From Anas platyrhynchos (lineage: Eukaryota; Chordata; Aves; Anseriformes; Anatidae): a DNA stretch of 64,000 nucleotides. The notes beneath the pieces were generated by a model. The model was given only the letters and a program-made list of their open reading frames with translations, was not told where the DNA came from and did not search any database. The translations under genes were made by a program, and so were the position numbers. Of this stretch, positions 20,155 to 36,903 are shown in pieces; the stretch's first letter is position 1, and every line of letters begins with the position of its first letter. Location: positions 7,933,501 through 7,997,500 of the forward strand of contig NC_092602.1 of assembly GCF_047663525.1 (NCBI RefSeq). The letters are read 5' to 3'.

Positions 20155-23100
20155 CCGTGTGTGTCCGTGGATGCCGTGCTGCCGTTACCATTCCAGATGT
20201 CCAGGACCAGACTGGAGTTGTCGTCTCATGCAACAAGACTTCTTGTCAAACCTTTTTTCCTTGCGTGAGGGTGAACACACGAAGCAACGAAGACAGCTCC
20301 CAAAAGTAAAGGAACTCTCCCTGCAATGCTTCACTATCCACCATTCTTAACATATCCAGCCTCTGTCATTCTCCATTTCTGGATACCTTCTGGTACCCTG
20401 GTTAGGTTATGGATCAGAGGCACTGTTAGAAAACTATTGCTGTTACAGTTTTTATAGCTTAGGTTGCACTTTTAGTGCTTCTGATGTTTCACCTATTGGG
20501 TGACTACCCTCTTTCAAGAGGTCAGATTATTCGGGTAAGCTATTTCTTAGCAGGACAATTTGCCCCCTTCGGGTACCACTGACACCTGAAGAGCAGATCT
20601 CTTCTTCACTTGGATAGATCATCTCTTCCGTGCATAGTGGTTTAGTTTGTAGCATGGCTGAGGTTGCTTTTTAGGGTGCATCCCTATATTCTCCAGTGGG
20701 AAAGATAAAATAAGAGACTAATTCAGCTTCTGAGTGATGCAGGAATCTTCTTTCTATCTCCAGGGGTCTGAGCAGCCCCCTGGGAATGGCTCGATCTGTA
20801 TTTTACCAGAGATGTCACTAGGGAGAAGAGATGGGGGGAAAAAGAGGCTTTATCCAGTTTGGTCGTTGAGTCAGTCTGACCGTATTTCTGTCTGAGCTTT
20901 TGCAAGCAAATTGCTGAATTTTGGAGCTCAAGGGTCAACCTTAGAGCTGAATTTAATCTCGGTATATTTATCATTTCTCTTGATTCCCCTTGTGTAGGTT
21001 TTTTAGCTCTTGCTACAGAATGTATTGGTTTTGGACCAATGGCACATTGTCAGTCTAGATGGGGTGCAGGGGAGGTGTTGGTTTAGTGGGGCTTAGAGGA
21101 GAAAGGGAGAATGGGGAAAATCACTTAGGAAGCAAAGCTTCCTAGGCTTCAATGTCGAGGTACTTTTATACCTTTTAAACCTGAATGTCAGAGGTGCTGG
21201 AAGGAGGGATGGTGCTGTTACCATTTGATTTGTTTCAGCTGAGGTACCAGCAGCTAAAAACCACAGGTCAAATTATTCAGTGTTACAGAGGGGGATCCTT
21301 AATGACCAAAACGTGAGAACTGGCATTCTCTTTGTAATTGTCGGAGTTCCCATCACTGCTTTGCCTACTTGGCTGCTTATTTATATTTGAGGAAGTCTCC
21401 TGCTGAGTTAGCGACTGCCAGACCAGAGGGTGTCTTCACAGCAGCGTTTGGGATCTGGCAATAGGAAGTAGCAGAGAGCTCTGCCTTCCCAGCAGCTGCG
21501 CTGGTGCCCAGCTCCTGACCGAGCAGAACCCCAGCGAGCAGAACCCTTCTCTGCTTGCTTTCTGGTTCGAGTCTGGCGGTTCTGCTGGGCTGGTCAGCCC
21601 TGCCTGCTGTGCGGGGGAGTTAAACTGTGTCTGGGCTAGAGACGCTTGCTGGTGTTAGTCCCACTCGTTCCCTGGGATAGCTGAAACCTAACCCCTTGGC
21701 AGATGCAGTCGGATACCTGCTGTGTTAAGGCTGATTTGCATAGGTTGTGTGTGAGCAGGATTAATTGGGGCGGGCATCACAGGCTGTTCGTGCGTAGACA
21801 GCACTAGGAAGCCGCTGCCTTTCCCTCACAGATTAATGATGGGAGCCTTGGCGTAGAGGATCAGCGAGCAGCAGCGTAAGCAGTGAGAGTATGTGGGGTG
21901 GCAGTCACGAAAGAATCTCCAGCTCTTGGGAAGGATTTTTAATTACGATTAACCACAACAAATGATCTGTTCTGGGTGGAGCATTAATCATGAGCAACCA
22001 CAACAAATGCCTTGGGAATGTGGAGGGGCGAGGTCTGCGTGGCTGAAAGACGAAGAACAGTTGTGCTGCCATCACTCCCCTCCAGCATCTCCAAAGGCAC
22101 CGAGGGGATCTTGGTTAGTTATTTCAGGGTTAGTACAGGTGGAGCTCGAGGTGCCTCCTGCAGCAGCTGTTTGGGCGGCCTCATGTCACGCTGCTGAGAT
22201 GGGAAACTTTTGTTCTGCTGGAAGAATGTTTGTGACAAGGCAGAGCTGCCCAGAGGTGTGCTTTCCACCCCAAAGCATTCAGAGCTGCTCAGGTAGGGTC
22301 AGAGGAGGCCGCTAGCTGTTCCCAGGGCGTTTTAGCATATTGAGCTGAATTTTTATGTAGTATAAATCCAGGTGCCTTTCAACGTTCCTTTTATCTCGTT
22401 TTCTGTATGAAGCAAACTGCTTTTCTTATGGGTGTGACGTTTCCTGCCTGCTTTCCGTGTCCCCAAGTAAAGATACTTAGGGGAAGGCAGACTGGAGCGA
22501 GCAGCAGCAGTCACTGCAGAGGCAAACACCGACCGGTGCGAGCTGCGGGAGGCTGCGGGCGGCTCTGCGGGGCCGGGAGCGTTGCTCGGGCCGCGGCTGC
22601 CATCTGGCCGCTGCCTTGCGAAGTGCCACGGGCCAGCCTGAGCACCCTGCTGGTACGTACAGCGTGGGCGCTTGGAGGAAAGCTGATTCCTGTCTTAAGC
22701 AGTCATTACCTCAGCCGTGATGAGAAAAAAGCACCGAGGCAGCGGCTTTCCCACTGGTGAATGTATCATCTACTCAGCAATAAGGGAAGGAAAGCTGGAG
22801 GAAAGCAGGAGGCTTGCAGGCAGCGCTGGCATCCCTCAGTTTCTAGCTGGGTGCTTACTTTGCCAGATAGAAGGTCTTTGCCCAAAAAGCATGCTGCAGA
22901 AATAAGGCCCTACAAGAGGGCAACCCAGCACTGAAAAAGTTGATTGTAATCCAAAAGGTCAGGGACTTCTGCGCTCACCCCTGAGGTGGGGTGATGTCCT
23001 TGGTGAAGTGATCTAACAGCTCTAACAGCAGCTTCCTTCGGTTCCGTGCGCTCTGGTGCTGTAACGATGGAGCAAAGCTGCTCACGCCAGTGAGCCAGGA

Positions 23101-23665
23101 AGGGATTCTGCGGGCATCTCCCCCTTGGCAGGTGAACGGCCCCAGCCGGGCACTGACAGCGGGGGAGATGCTTCAGTGCCAGGCGGAGCTTGAGCACGGG
23201 GACAGGGACCTGCACAGGCAGCTTCATGGGTCCCTTGTGCCGAGCTGGAAGCAGAGGGCTGGGATCGTGCTGTGCTCTAACAAAGGGACCAAACCCACAC
23301 ATCCTAAACCTTGCCAGTGTTTGTCCTCTTAGGACCAGGACCTCTTTTACCTCTTTTTCACACTTCTGAGGCGAGTGCTTTGGACTCATGCCAGCGAACT
23401 TCCTGGACAGCTGTTTGGGGACTGACTGAGGAACACATGTACGCGTCACAGCTCCTGAAGGAAGGCGTCCCTGGTCCCGGGCTGGGCGCTGCTGTCCCTG
23501 TCCCTGCTTCCTCTGGGACCCGCCTTCCTCTGCGCGCTCTCCTGGGGATTTTCGAGGCTCCTCGCTGCTGGGGAGCACTGGCAGCAGCCTGCCCTCCGTG
23601 CTGGAGGACGTTTACCTGCTTGCCTGGGGGCTGGGGACGAATAAAGTGGTTTCGAGCTAGAGGTG
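20155..23665 (+). other. Probable UNC119B 3' UTR
   Basis: About 3.5 kb without a recognisable exon. I find no canonical AATAAA before 23640. A small CpG- and GC-rich patch at about 22540-22640 stands out from AT-richer surroundings. Open frames on either strand look like chance. Confidence 0.5.
23640..23645 (+). terminator. Candidate UNC119B poly(A) signal
   Basis: AATAAA followed at once by a GT-rich run (gtggtttcgagc, then aggtggctgcgggaggtggcggtgtc), a strong downstream element. It lies only 214 bp before the ACADS start codon, inside the ACADS promoter region. Confidence 0.5.
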
Positions 23666-23858
23666 GCTGCGGGAGGTGGCGGTGTCGGGGCGGTGCCGGC
23701 CGGGGGACGCTGAGCGCCCGGCTCGGGGCCCTGCGGGTGCCCGGTGCTGCCCGCGGGGGGCGGGGCCCTGCGGGGGGCGGGGCCTCTCTCGGAGCCGGCC
23801 CCGCCCCGGGCACGTGACGCATGCGCGGTGCGCGCTGCCCTGAGGCACGGCGGCGGCC

Positions 23859-28957
<5,099 letters not shown>

Positions 28958-29275
28958 AGAACCTCAGAGCACCACAGTGCCCCAAAGTGCCTCCTAGCGG
29001 TGCACAACAGCAACCCAGTCTTGTGAACGAGGACAATGACGGGAAGTTTTCCTCACCAGTGATTAACTGCCCTTCTTTTTGAAATGTGCTGATTCTTCTT
29101 CGGACAAAGTATGGTGCATGGACGGCCCTATGTAGGTTTGTAAGCAATGGCCTGAGTGCAGGAGGGAGGAGGCACCCTGTGGGTGTAGGTGAGCACAGGC
29201 CTTTTACTAGCAGAGCATTTTTCTGTGGTAGCACAGCGAGTGACTCTGCTGTGCAGTAAAGTCAGCTGCCTTCTT
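28958..29275 (+). other. Probable ACADS 3' UTR
   Basis: About 0.3 kb to the variant poly(A) signal AGTAAA at 29255-29260. Canonical AATAAA at 29617-29622 and 29724-29729 are alternatives that would lengthen it to 0.7-0.8 kb. Confidence 0.5.
29255..29260 (+). terminator. Candidate ACADS poly(A) signal (AGTAAA)
   Basis: Common AATAAA variant, followed within 10-60 bp by TG-rich sequence (cttcttgtgcatgtccc, then ctttgtgaggctttgtc). Confidence 0.4.
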
Positions 29276-32200
29276 GTGCATGTCCCTGCGGCTTCCTTTG
29301 TGAGGCTTTGTCACGAGCACTATGTGATACCCAGTGCCAAGGTTTGAGGCACGGGGATGCGCCCCCTGTGCTGTCCCAAGCTGCAGGTTACGCTACCTTG
29401 GCTGCTGGAGTCAGGAATTTCAGGTGTGGGCTGCTCTGTGGTGGGCTCCCTGTGCAGCGCAGGCCATACCAAGAAGTGCAGCAGCAGCAGCAGCGCACGG
29501 ATCCCCACTGCCAGCAGCAGTGGAGCTAGAGGGGAGGCCACAGGTACTGCCTGCACACAAAGGGCTCTGACACAGGCTGTGATGCTGCGTGTGGATGGAA
29601 AAACAAAGGTAAGGGAAATAAAAACCCATCTTGCACAACACAGCCCCCGCTCTTTGCTCAGGCCATTATGGATGTAGCTGTAAAAGCAAAGGATAGAAAA
29701 GCTGCAGTAGCTGAGACACTGAGAATAAATGTCCCCCAAACTGCTTTTCCTACATCTAACAGGAAAGAAAGTGCACGAAGTGGCAGTAACAGCCTTTAGT
29801 CTATAATGTATTTTGGGCAACAACTAGGAAACGCGCAGGTGATACAGGAAACCTTACCAGGAAGTTTTTGCAGTAGCACATATCCTCAACCACTTATTCT
29901 TGGCCAAAAAAAACCCAACAACTTTTAGACAATGAAACAGTCAAACAAGAAGCTCTAAAATCAGGAAAGAGGGCCAGGATTAAGACTAAAACCTGTGTGG
30001 CCCACAGCCTTGTCCAAACAATGCGTACACTAGATGTAAATGGTTATGTTCCTGGGGTGTCATTTGTGTAATCTGTGTGGCAAATTAAAAAAAAAGGCCA
30101 AAAACCAGCACAATTATATTACATAAAAGAGAACACAGAAGACAAATAAAACCTGATTTTTTTTTAAAGCACCTCTACTCCACACTTTGTTTTTTTAGTT
30201 CAAAGGTGAGTTCAGGTAGAGTAGTTTCTTCCAGTCCCACAAGCTCGAGGCGTAAACCACCCTGGCCTGCCCACACCAGTTACACCACTTAGAGCTGCAG
30301 GGGGTGTCTGCTCGTGCAGCGAGCCCTGTAACACAAATACCTCTGCTGGGCACTAGAGGGCAATGGCAAGTTGGGGCAAAGCTTCACATTTCTCTTCGCT
30401 GGTCTCGCAGACCCAACAATTACCAGAAACAGCCAGGCAGTGATTTCAGCTGTGTTGTAAATGATGGAAGGCTTCTAGCCATGAGACACTCCTCTGGCTT
30501 GCTTGTTACCTGTACCACTGGAAGGCTTGTTTGCATGGCCGTGGAGGGGCAAGTGAGATTATTTACACAAGACTTTTTCTCTCTTCTGCTGCAGCAGGTA
30601 CTGCAGGCCTGGCTGCTGCAAGAAAGGGAAGATGTTGGGACCGCACCATGACTGTTCAGTGCTGGACTTCTCTGGTCTCAGCCACTGAGGTGCAGCTGCA
30701 GCTGCAGTGAACCAGAACAGTCACTCTTAGGGCACACCTGCTGCTGTTCTCCCTCTCATCTCACTGCTTCTCTTAGATCTGCTTTCCCACACCTTCATTG
30801 CTTTCAGCCTGTGCCTCTTCCCCCTCACGCCCCCTCACTTACCCCCATTAAATGACTGCTGCTTCTCTTTGGAGCAGAGCGGAGCTGCCCCACATGCTCA
30901 CAGTGTCCGACTGAAGCAGGAGTCCAGCTGTGAGCATCTCGGCCAACAGCACCCTGCTAAAAACTACAAACTGATACACCAACATCCCATGTGGCCTTTC
31001 TGCAGAGAAGGCAGGGGCAGCATCAAGTAATTGCCTGCTCCCGGGGAGCCCTGCTGCTGCACCTGTGCCCACAGCCCACCTTTGGGAACTTGTTGAGAGT
31101 GTGCTGCGTGCCTGTTAACAAGCTGCCTGCTGGCTCTGACATCAGCGTGACAGCTGACCTAGCCAACATATTAACTGAGGCTACCAGCTGCAGAGTTGAT
31201 GCCAATTTGCTGAGTGCTGCACCTCTGCCATAGTCTGTAATCAAATTACATTGCACAGCATTGAATTACAGCAAGGGTGCAGCTGGTCAAAAATCACTGG
31301 TCTAGGTACAGCATGACAATCAGCTTCATGAGCCTAGGAATGTGCTCAGAGCTTCTTACAGAGTTCCCTTCTGCTATTACTAACACAAACAAAAAAAAAA
31401 AAAAAAAAAAAAACACCATGCTGCAAGGGTGCAAAGTCTTTCAAACAAAAGCTTTTCCAATACCTTCCTTGCTGCCAGATTCAGACAGGGATCTGTAACC
31501 TGTCTCAGAGCACTGTTCTCAGCAATGTTTTAGGTTAAACAGCACAGTCACACACAAAGACCTCCACAGAGCTCCCAGAGCAAAGAGCTGGCTTTTTCCT
31601 GAGCAGGATGCTGAGATCCGACTCCTCTCTGCTGCTGTCAGGTAATTTTGGCTTTAACACATGAACGTCTGTTCCTCGGGGCTGTTACAGAAGAGAACTG
31701 CTGAGAGAGCAAAACACAAACAAGTTTTGCAGCATTAAATAGAGAGCTCTCACAAAGAGCCACCCCCAGACAGAGCACTCCCCTGGTAAGGGTGGGCAGG
31801 GCCAGGCTTCCTTTCAGGAAAGGCTCTATTTCAGGTTGAAGCTGAATGTTTTTGTCAGTTTACAAACTGAGCTAAAGTTGCAAAGTTAAGGCACCAAGAT
31901 GTGAAAATCAGGTCACATGAAAGTTAGAGTGGGAAAGAAAGGCACAGCTGCACTTTTCAAGGACACTTTTGCCCCCCAAATGGTCTAAACGTACAGTAGA
32001 TTGGTTACAACAGACTGCAGGGAATGAAGCAGACGAAACCTTGGAAGTGCTTCCATCTGGAGACGAAAAACTCACCCATTCAAGACCAGTTTCCAGGGCA
32101 GGAGGACTGATCACACGATGGCAGCAGGTCTATTTGGCATTTCCTGCTCCAGCAGTTCCTGTGGAGCCCTAAGAAATCCTTCAGCAGAAGAAACACAGTT

Positions 32201-33560
32201 CCAGGACTGGGGAGCTGCTTTCCCCTCACCCACCAGTTAGAACTGACACACTTCATACCATATATATGTGGCTCACAATCCCTTCATGAGTTCTCAGCAG
32301 ACTAAAGGAGAAGACGAGCTGTTCTGGGCTGTCACAGCTGAGCACACACAGGGGAGAAGCACAGATCTCTTCCTGGGGAGCGCAGGCGTTAGCCACATCC
32401 TTCCTGGCCCAGCCTTGCTGCTCGGTGTGGCACCAAGGAGCTGCCGGAGCCTGGAGCCCTCTCTGACTTCTCCATTCCTACCAGCACGGCGATGGGGCTC
32501 ACCTCTGTCAGCTTCACACCTCTTAGACACAAACCCAAGCAATGCCCTCAGTCTTCCGTGTTTAAGCAGTGTATGAAAGGTTTTGCTGGGGCTCAGCTGA
32601 AGTTAGCACAGTATTGCTTTCACACCAGAACACTTTCTCCTCTACTGGTCTTTTCTGACAGCTTTACTGTTAAGAAAAATAGGACAAATGATTTTGCTTT
32701 TAAATTAAATTTTGTTCTGCCTAACTGGAGAGCCTTCATAAAATAGCACAGACAACATAGTCACACATTCTGGTTTTGTTAGTGATCACGGATGGCTTAA
32801 AAAATAACAAATGTGAAAGACAGGCTGAAGTTAAAAGACAAAATACTTGTAAGAATAACAAGAATAAATGGAACCGAGATAAGAAAATCTGGCACTGTTA
32901 CAACTTGAATGAAAATGCAGCTTACTGCTGTTTAGCTAAACATTAATATCAAATTCTACAAGTTCACTACTTGTACAAAAAGAAGAATACCTGGGAGCTG
33001 TGCATGCACTTCCCCCTCCAACGGGGGTCAACCCTAAGCTGGGGAAGCCACCCAACAGTCAGTTTGTGTTTCCTCATTGCTTCAGTGACTCCTTCCCCTT
33101 CTCTCTGAGAACACACCGTACCTCCACGCTCAAGACAGGAAACATTCATCTCCACAAACAGCTTCTGTGTGAGGCGATGGAAACCACAGCGCTGGCACCC
33201 CGATGTGCTCCTCAGCCTGTGCAGGCAGCGCTGTGCAATATTGCAGAGGTCCGGGCACGGATTCGAGGCTTCACAGGTTGTCCCTGCTGGGCCAACACAG
33301 ACAGAATTAGCAGCCTGTATTGTAAAAGTATTTAAGTGCTGTAAAAAACTTCATCTGCACTGGCTGGCAAAACAGTCCCAGGTCTTTTCTGAACTCAGAA
33401 TCTTTTTCTAGACTAAGGGTGTGACCTTAGGGGAAACTTCAAGAGACGAACAGTGACATTTCTAAGCTGACTGTTCCTAAACGCACAGCAGAAAACCAGC
33501 TCCAGAACTTTTAACAGCTTTGCATTTCACAATCCTGGTCCCTGTCCTAACTTTGCTATA
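29276..33560. other. Convergent ACADS-SPPL3 intergenic region
   Basis: About 4.3 kb between two genes that read toward each other. No exon of either family, no recognised transposon. Holds a (CAG)n-like run at about 29478-29495, an A-run at 31391-31413 and mixed unique sequence. Some of it may belong to longer 3' ends. Confidence 0.55.
31391..31413. repeat. Poly(A) tract
   Basis: Uninterrupted run of 23 A, flanked by CAAAC and CACC. No retroposon body is visible upstream. Confidence 0.9.
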
Positions 33561-33582
33561 AACACGCACGCGTCAATCACTT

Positions 33583-33627
33583 TTTATTGCCAGTATCCTT
33601 TTAACCTCCTACATAAAAGCTTTTATT
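33583..33627 (-). terminator. Candidate SPPL3 poly(A) signals (two AATAAA)
   Basis: TTTATT at 33583-33588 and 33622-33627 read AATAAA on the minus strand. The downstream one is followed by GT-rich gtgattgacgcgtgcgtgtt. This would give a 3' UTR of about 3.3 kb. Another candidate is at 34546-34551. Confidence 0.5.
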
Positions 33628-36138
33628 AGTCGAATACTTTCTAAAATATTTCTTCTGACAACTTTTCACAAGAAAGAGCAGGTGGCTGGAGATTACAATG
33701 CACGAATTTGTATCAAGTATTTAATGAAGGAGTGTAACAAAATGTAAAATGAAGAAGTCATGAACAGGACCCAACAGGGACAGGGAATCTAGGCCCTAGA
33801 GCGCCCTCAGAAAGCCAAAGTACCCAGCACTTTGTACAGTTTCATCCTTGATCTGAGAAAATGTGCAGCTGGTCATGCTGAAGAAACAAGGCCAGAAGGT
33901 ACGTGTGTCTGCTCAGGGTGCCAGCAGCTGCGTGCTGAGGTAGGAACCTGTTCTAATCTGCCCCAAAAGCTGAGGTGTTGTTGACAGGAGAGTTGTAGGA
34001 CAAAGTTTTACAGCTTTAACTTACTCCAATAAATAACAGGAGAATGTTTTTGCGCCTCTGCAAACATAACAGCTTTGCATTTAGAACAGTCATGCCTCAG
34101 TTAACTCCTCCAAAGCACCAAATCCTTTTCCTACCAGCGGTGGGCTGCTGTTCCACGCTGAAGGGGCAGCAAGCATCTGTCAGTTCAGTTTTGCTCACCT
34201 GGCAGCTGCAGGTGTCCACCTGGGAAGCCAGGGGCTCATTTCAGAGCAGCAGGTGCCACCTGTAGGTTCAGAAACAAACGGCTGCATTTACAACCCAACT
34301 GGTTGTAAAGAGAAAGTGGCTTGCAATCCTGGTGCAAGTCAGATTTACACGGTGTCACAGGGCAATACAGCTTAAAAGAGGAAGGCCAAGACTCTTCTGG
34401 AAAGCTAGATTAATTCTCATTAAGCATTTGTCACTTGACACTTCTAGAACTTTTTCCAGAATGCCTTTCAAGTGTAGAAAACCACTCATAGGCATGCTTC
34501 CTGGAATGGACTAGAAAATGCCATCGCAAAAACAGAGAAAGACCGTTTATTTTAATTCTAAAGGCAGGAAGATGCTCCCAAGAAACAGCAAGCACTTGAG
34601 ATGTGCATTGCTACCAGTTGGATACTGGATCTAGGAATGTTATCCCGCTGCTTGCTACTACTAAAAAAAAAACCCTGTTTTTTTTTCTTTTTGAACACCT
34701 TTATCAATATTTTGTTCAATTTAAGTTTGAGGTGTGCAGCTGAAAAACCAACGCCCTCCTTCTGGCCCAAGCTGACTGCAAGTCTGGGCTCTTACACCTG
34801 CTATTAACTGTAAATGCAAATTTTTAATTTAAAAAGATTTACTTCATCAAAACTGAGCTGATGATGAGCATTGCAGGCATGTGCTAGAGGAAATGCTTTC
34901 AACTGACTTAAAAATAGGAATTGGGGGAAAAAATAAAAACACAACATCCCCCCTGCCACCCACTCACTTGAAAACCTTAGAGCCCCCCCCCCCCCAAACT
35001 GCTGTGCTGCTTTCCAACGTTTTTTCGTGCCCTACCTGTGTCAGAGCACTCACAGCTGGTTCAGAGGCCACTCGGCCACTTCAGCCCCACGGCCCGTGAG
35101 CTGTGACAGACCTGCCTGAGGAGGAGAGAGAAGCACATTAATTAAAAACAGGCCAGACAGCTGCATTGCAAAGCATGGCCAGACGATATCTTCTACCAGG
35201 CTGAATTTGCTCTTCTTGTAAGAACGGACAGAGCAGAAAGGGTCAGATGTTCCAGCGAAGCTCCCTTACCTGTTTGCAAAGCAGCGGTACCCCGAGGGAG
35301 CTTGCTACTCAGTCAGGTTTCATCCTGCTTTCCTTCTGCTCAGCTAGCACTTATCAGCATCAGACTAACAAGAGGTACAAGTTTAGCAGAGCTCCCCGCC
35401 AAACACAATTTGGTAAAATATTTTAATGGACGAAAGTTCTGGTTATCTCAGGGTGGCCTTTCAGTTAATAAATTAACCTAACTGGAACTGCTGGCTTAAG
35501 AAAACAGCACAACACATTTTAACAGGCTGTCAAGTACAAAGCAGTCAACACACAAACTCTGACCAGTCACAACAGTAAAGGACAGTTTTCTTTTTCTTTT
35601 TTTTTTTTTTTTCTTTAAGGGGCAGGGGCATGGAAAAAATACAGCACACTAATGAAACAAAATGCAAAAAAATACAAAAAAATAGAAAATAGAAAAAATG
35701 TATTTACAAGTGATACATTACTATGATCAGAAAGCACAAAGACAATTGCTGCTATAATACATGCACTGGGTCAAGAAGGATCTACTAAAAACCTGCAAGG
35801 GAGCTGTTTGTAAAAAAAACAGAAAAAAAAAAGAAAAAAAAGACACCCTTCCCATCCCCTCCCCCCTCAAACCAACAGGGGTGGGTTTCAACTTTTTTCT
35901 TCCCTAGTTTGCTACATTGATCAAAATCAAATATCCCCTAAAGTCCGTGAGTACAACCAATACAAATACTACACTTGTTTTTAAACTGCAGGTTCAGTTT
36001 CAGGAGGGGGGAGAAAAAACAGCAGCTCATTGTAGATTCATATACAAGAAAGCCAGAGTAAACTGCTCTACATGCTAAAAATTACAGCAAGCCCCTGTCT
36101 GCTACATAGCATGATCTTAGCAGGTTTTCCTTTTTATT

Positions 36139-36182
36139 TATTCATATATATATCTATATGTGTGTATATATATATGTATAAA
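36139..36182. repeat. (TA)n/(TG)n microsatellite
   Basis: Alternating TATATATATC, TATGTGTGTA and TATATATATG in the SPPL3 3' UTR. Confidence 0.8.
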
Positions 36183-36831
36183 AATCGTGCCCTTTTTCAC
36201 TGCAACATGACATCTGGGTGGAAACGTAACTTGTTACAACAAATTTTTATATGTTTACTGCAAGAAGTCACTCAATGTCTGTGGATTTAATAAGTAACCT
36301 CACACCACAGGAAATATTTAATAAATCAAAAAAAAAAAAAAACAAAAAAAACAATATTGTGACAGAAGACCTTCTGTCTCAGTTCTTTTCAAAACCGAAG
36401 TCCAACAGGAAACTGGTCCCAATGTATATGAGCGTTTGCTGAAGAAGCTTCAGTTTGCCTAACCGTTTTTCTTTTAGTGTTCACAAGTTTTTGAACGACT
36501 TCAAGCCGTTTTCAGTTTCTAGTCTGTCTCTTCCTCTCTCACATAGGTAATAGTCTGGTACTAATCCGTTAGAGCGAGGAAAAGAGGAAAGTGGCTGCAG
36601 TTGCACAAAGGGTCCCCAGTTCCACATCTGCAGGGAGATACGGAGTCGCATGGAGCTCCAGAACCTTAGCTTTTTTTCTTTTTCCTCCTTTCAATGCAAA
36701 GTCCTTTCATACAAGTCCTGTAATTGGTACCTTCCCAAGTACCAGCCTGTCCAGCTTTCGGCGATGACAAAGCCACAAGTCAAAGTGAAAAGGACCAAGG
36801 CAGAAGTTCAGGTCACTTTCTATCTGTTCCA

Positions 36832-36903
36832 TCATACTTCCAGGAAACGGGAGCTGCTGGACTTGGAGTGGAAAGGCTCAGACCACATGCGACGTAGATC
36901 GCC
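36832..36903 (-). CDS. SPPL3: SPPL3 exon 11 (C-terminus and stop)
   Basis: Residues 362-384: [20 protein letters not shown], then LEV. TGA is the complement of 36832-36834. Acceptor ctgtttag. Confidence 0.95.
   Translation of the reverse strand, partial: GDLRRMWSEPFHSKSSSSRFLEV

Larger units (their letters stand above)
33560..36831 (-). other. Probable SPPL3 3' UTR
   Basis: AT-rich sequence after the SPPL3 stop on the minus strand, with many simple runs (35590-35700, 35815-35845, 36140-36180, 36329-36354) and a C-run at 34983-34995. No open frame of note. AATAAA at 34546-34551 (minus) with U-rich sequence after it may be a proximal poly(A) site. Confidence 0.55.

Noticed and set aside
29478-29495. 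CAG repeat run downstream of ACADS
   Set aside because: Only about five to six units, non-coding, no sign of expansion; ordinary simple repeat.
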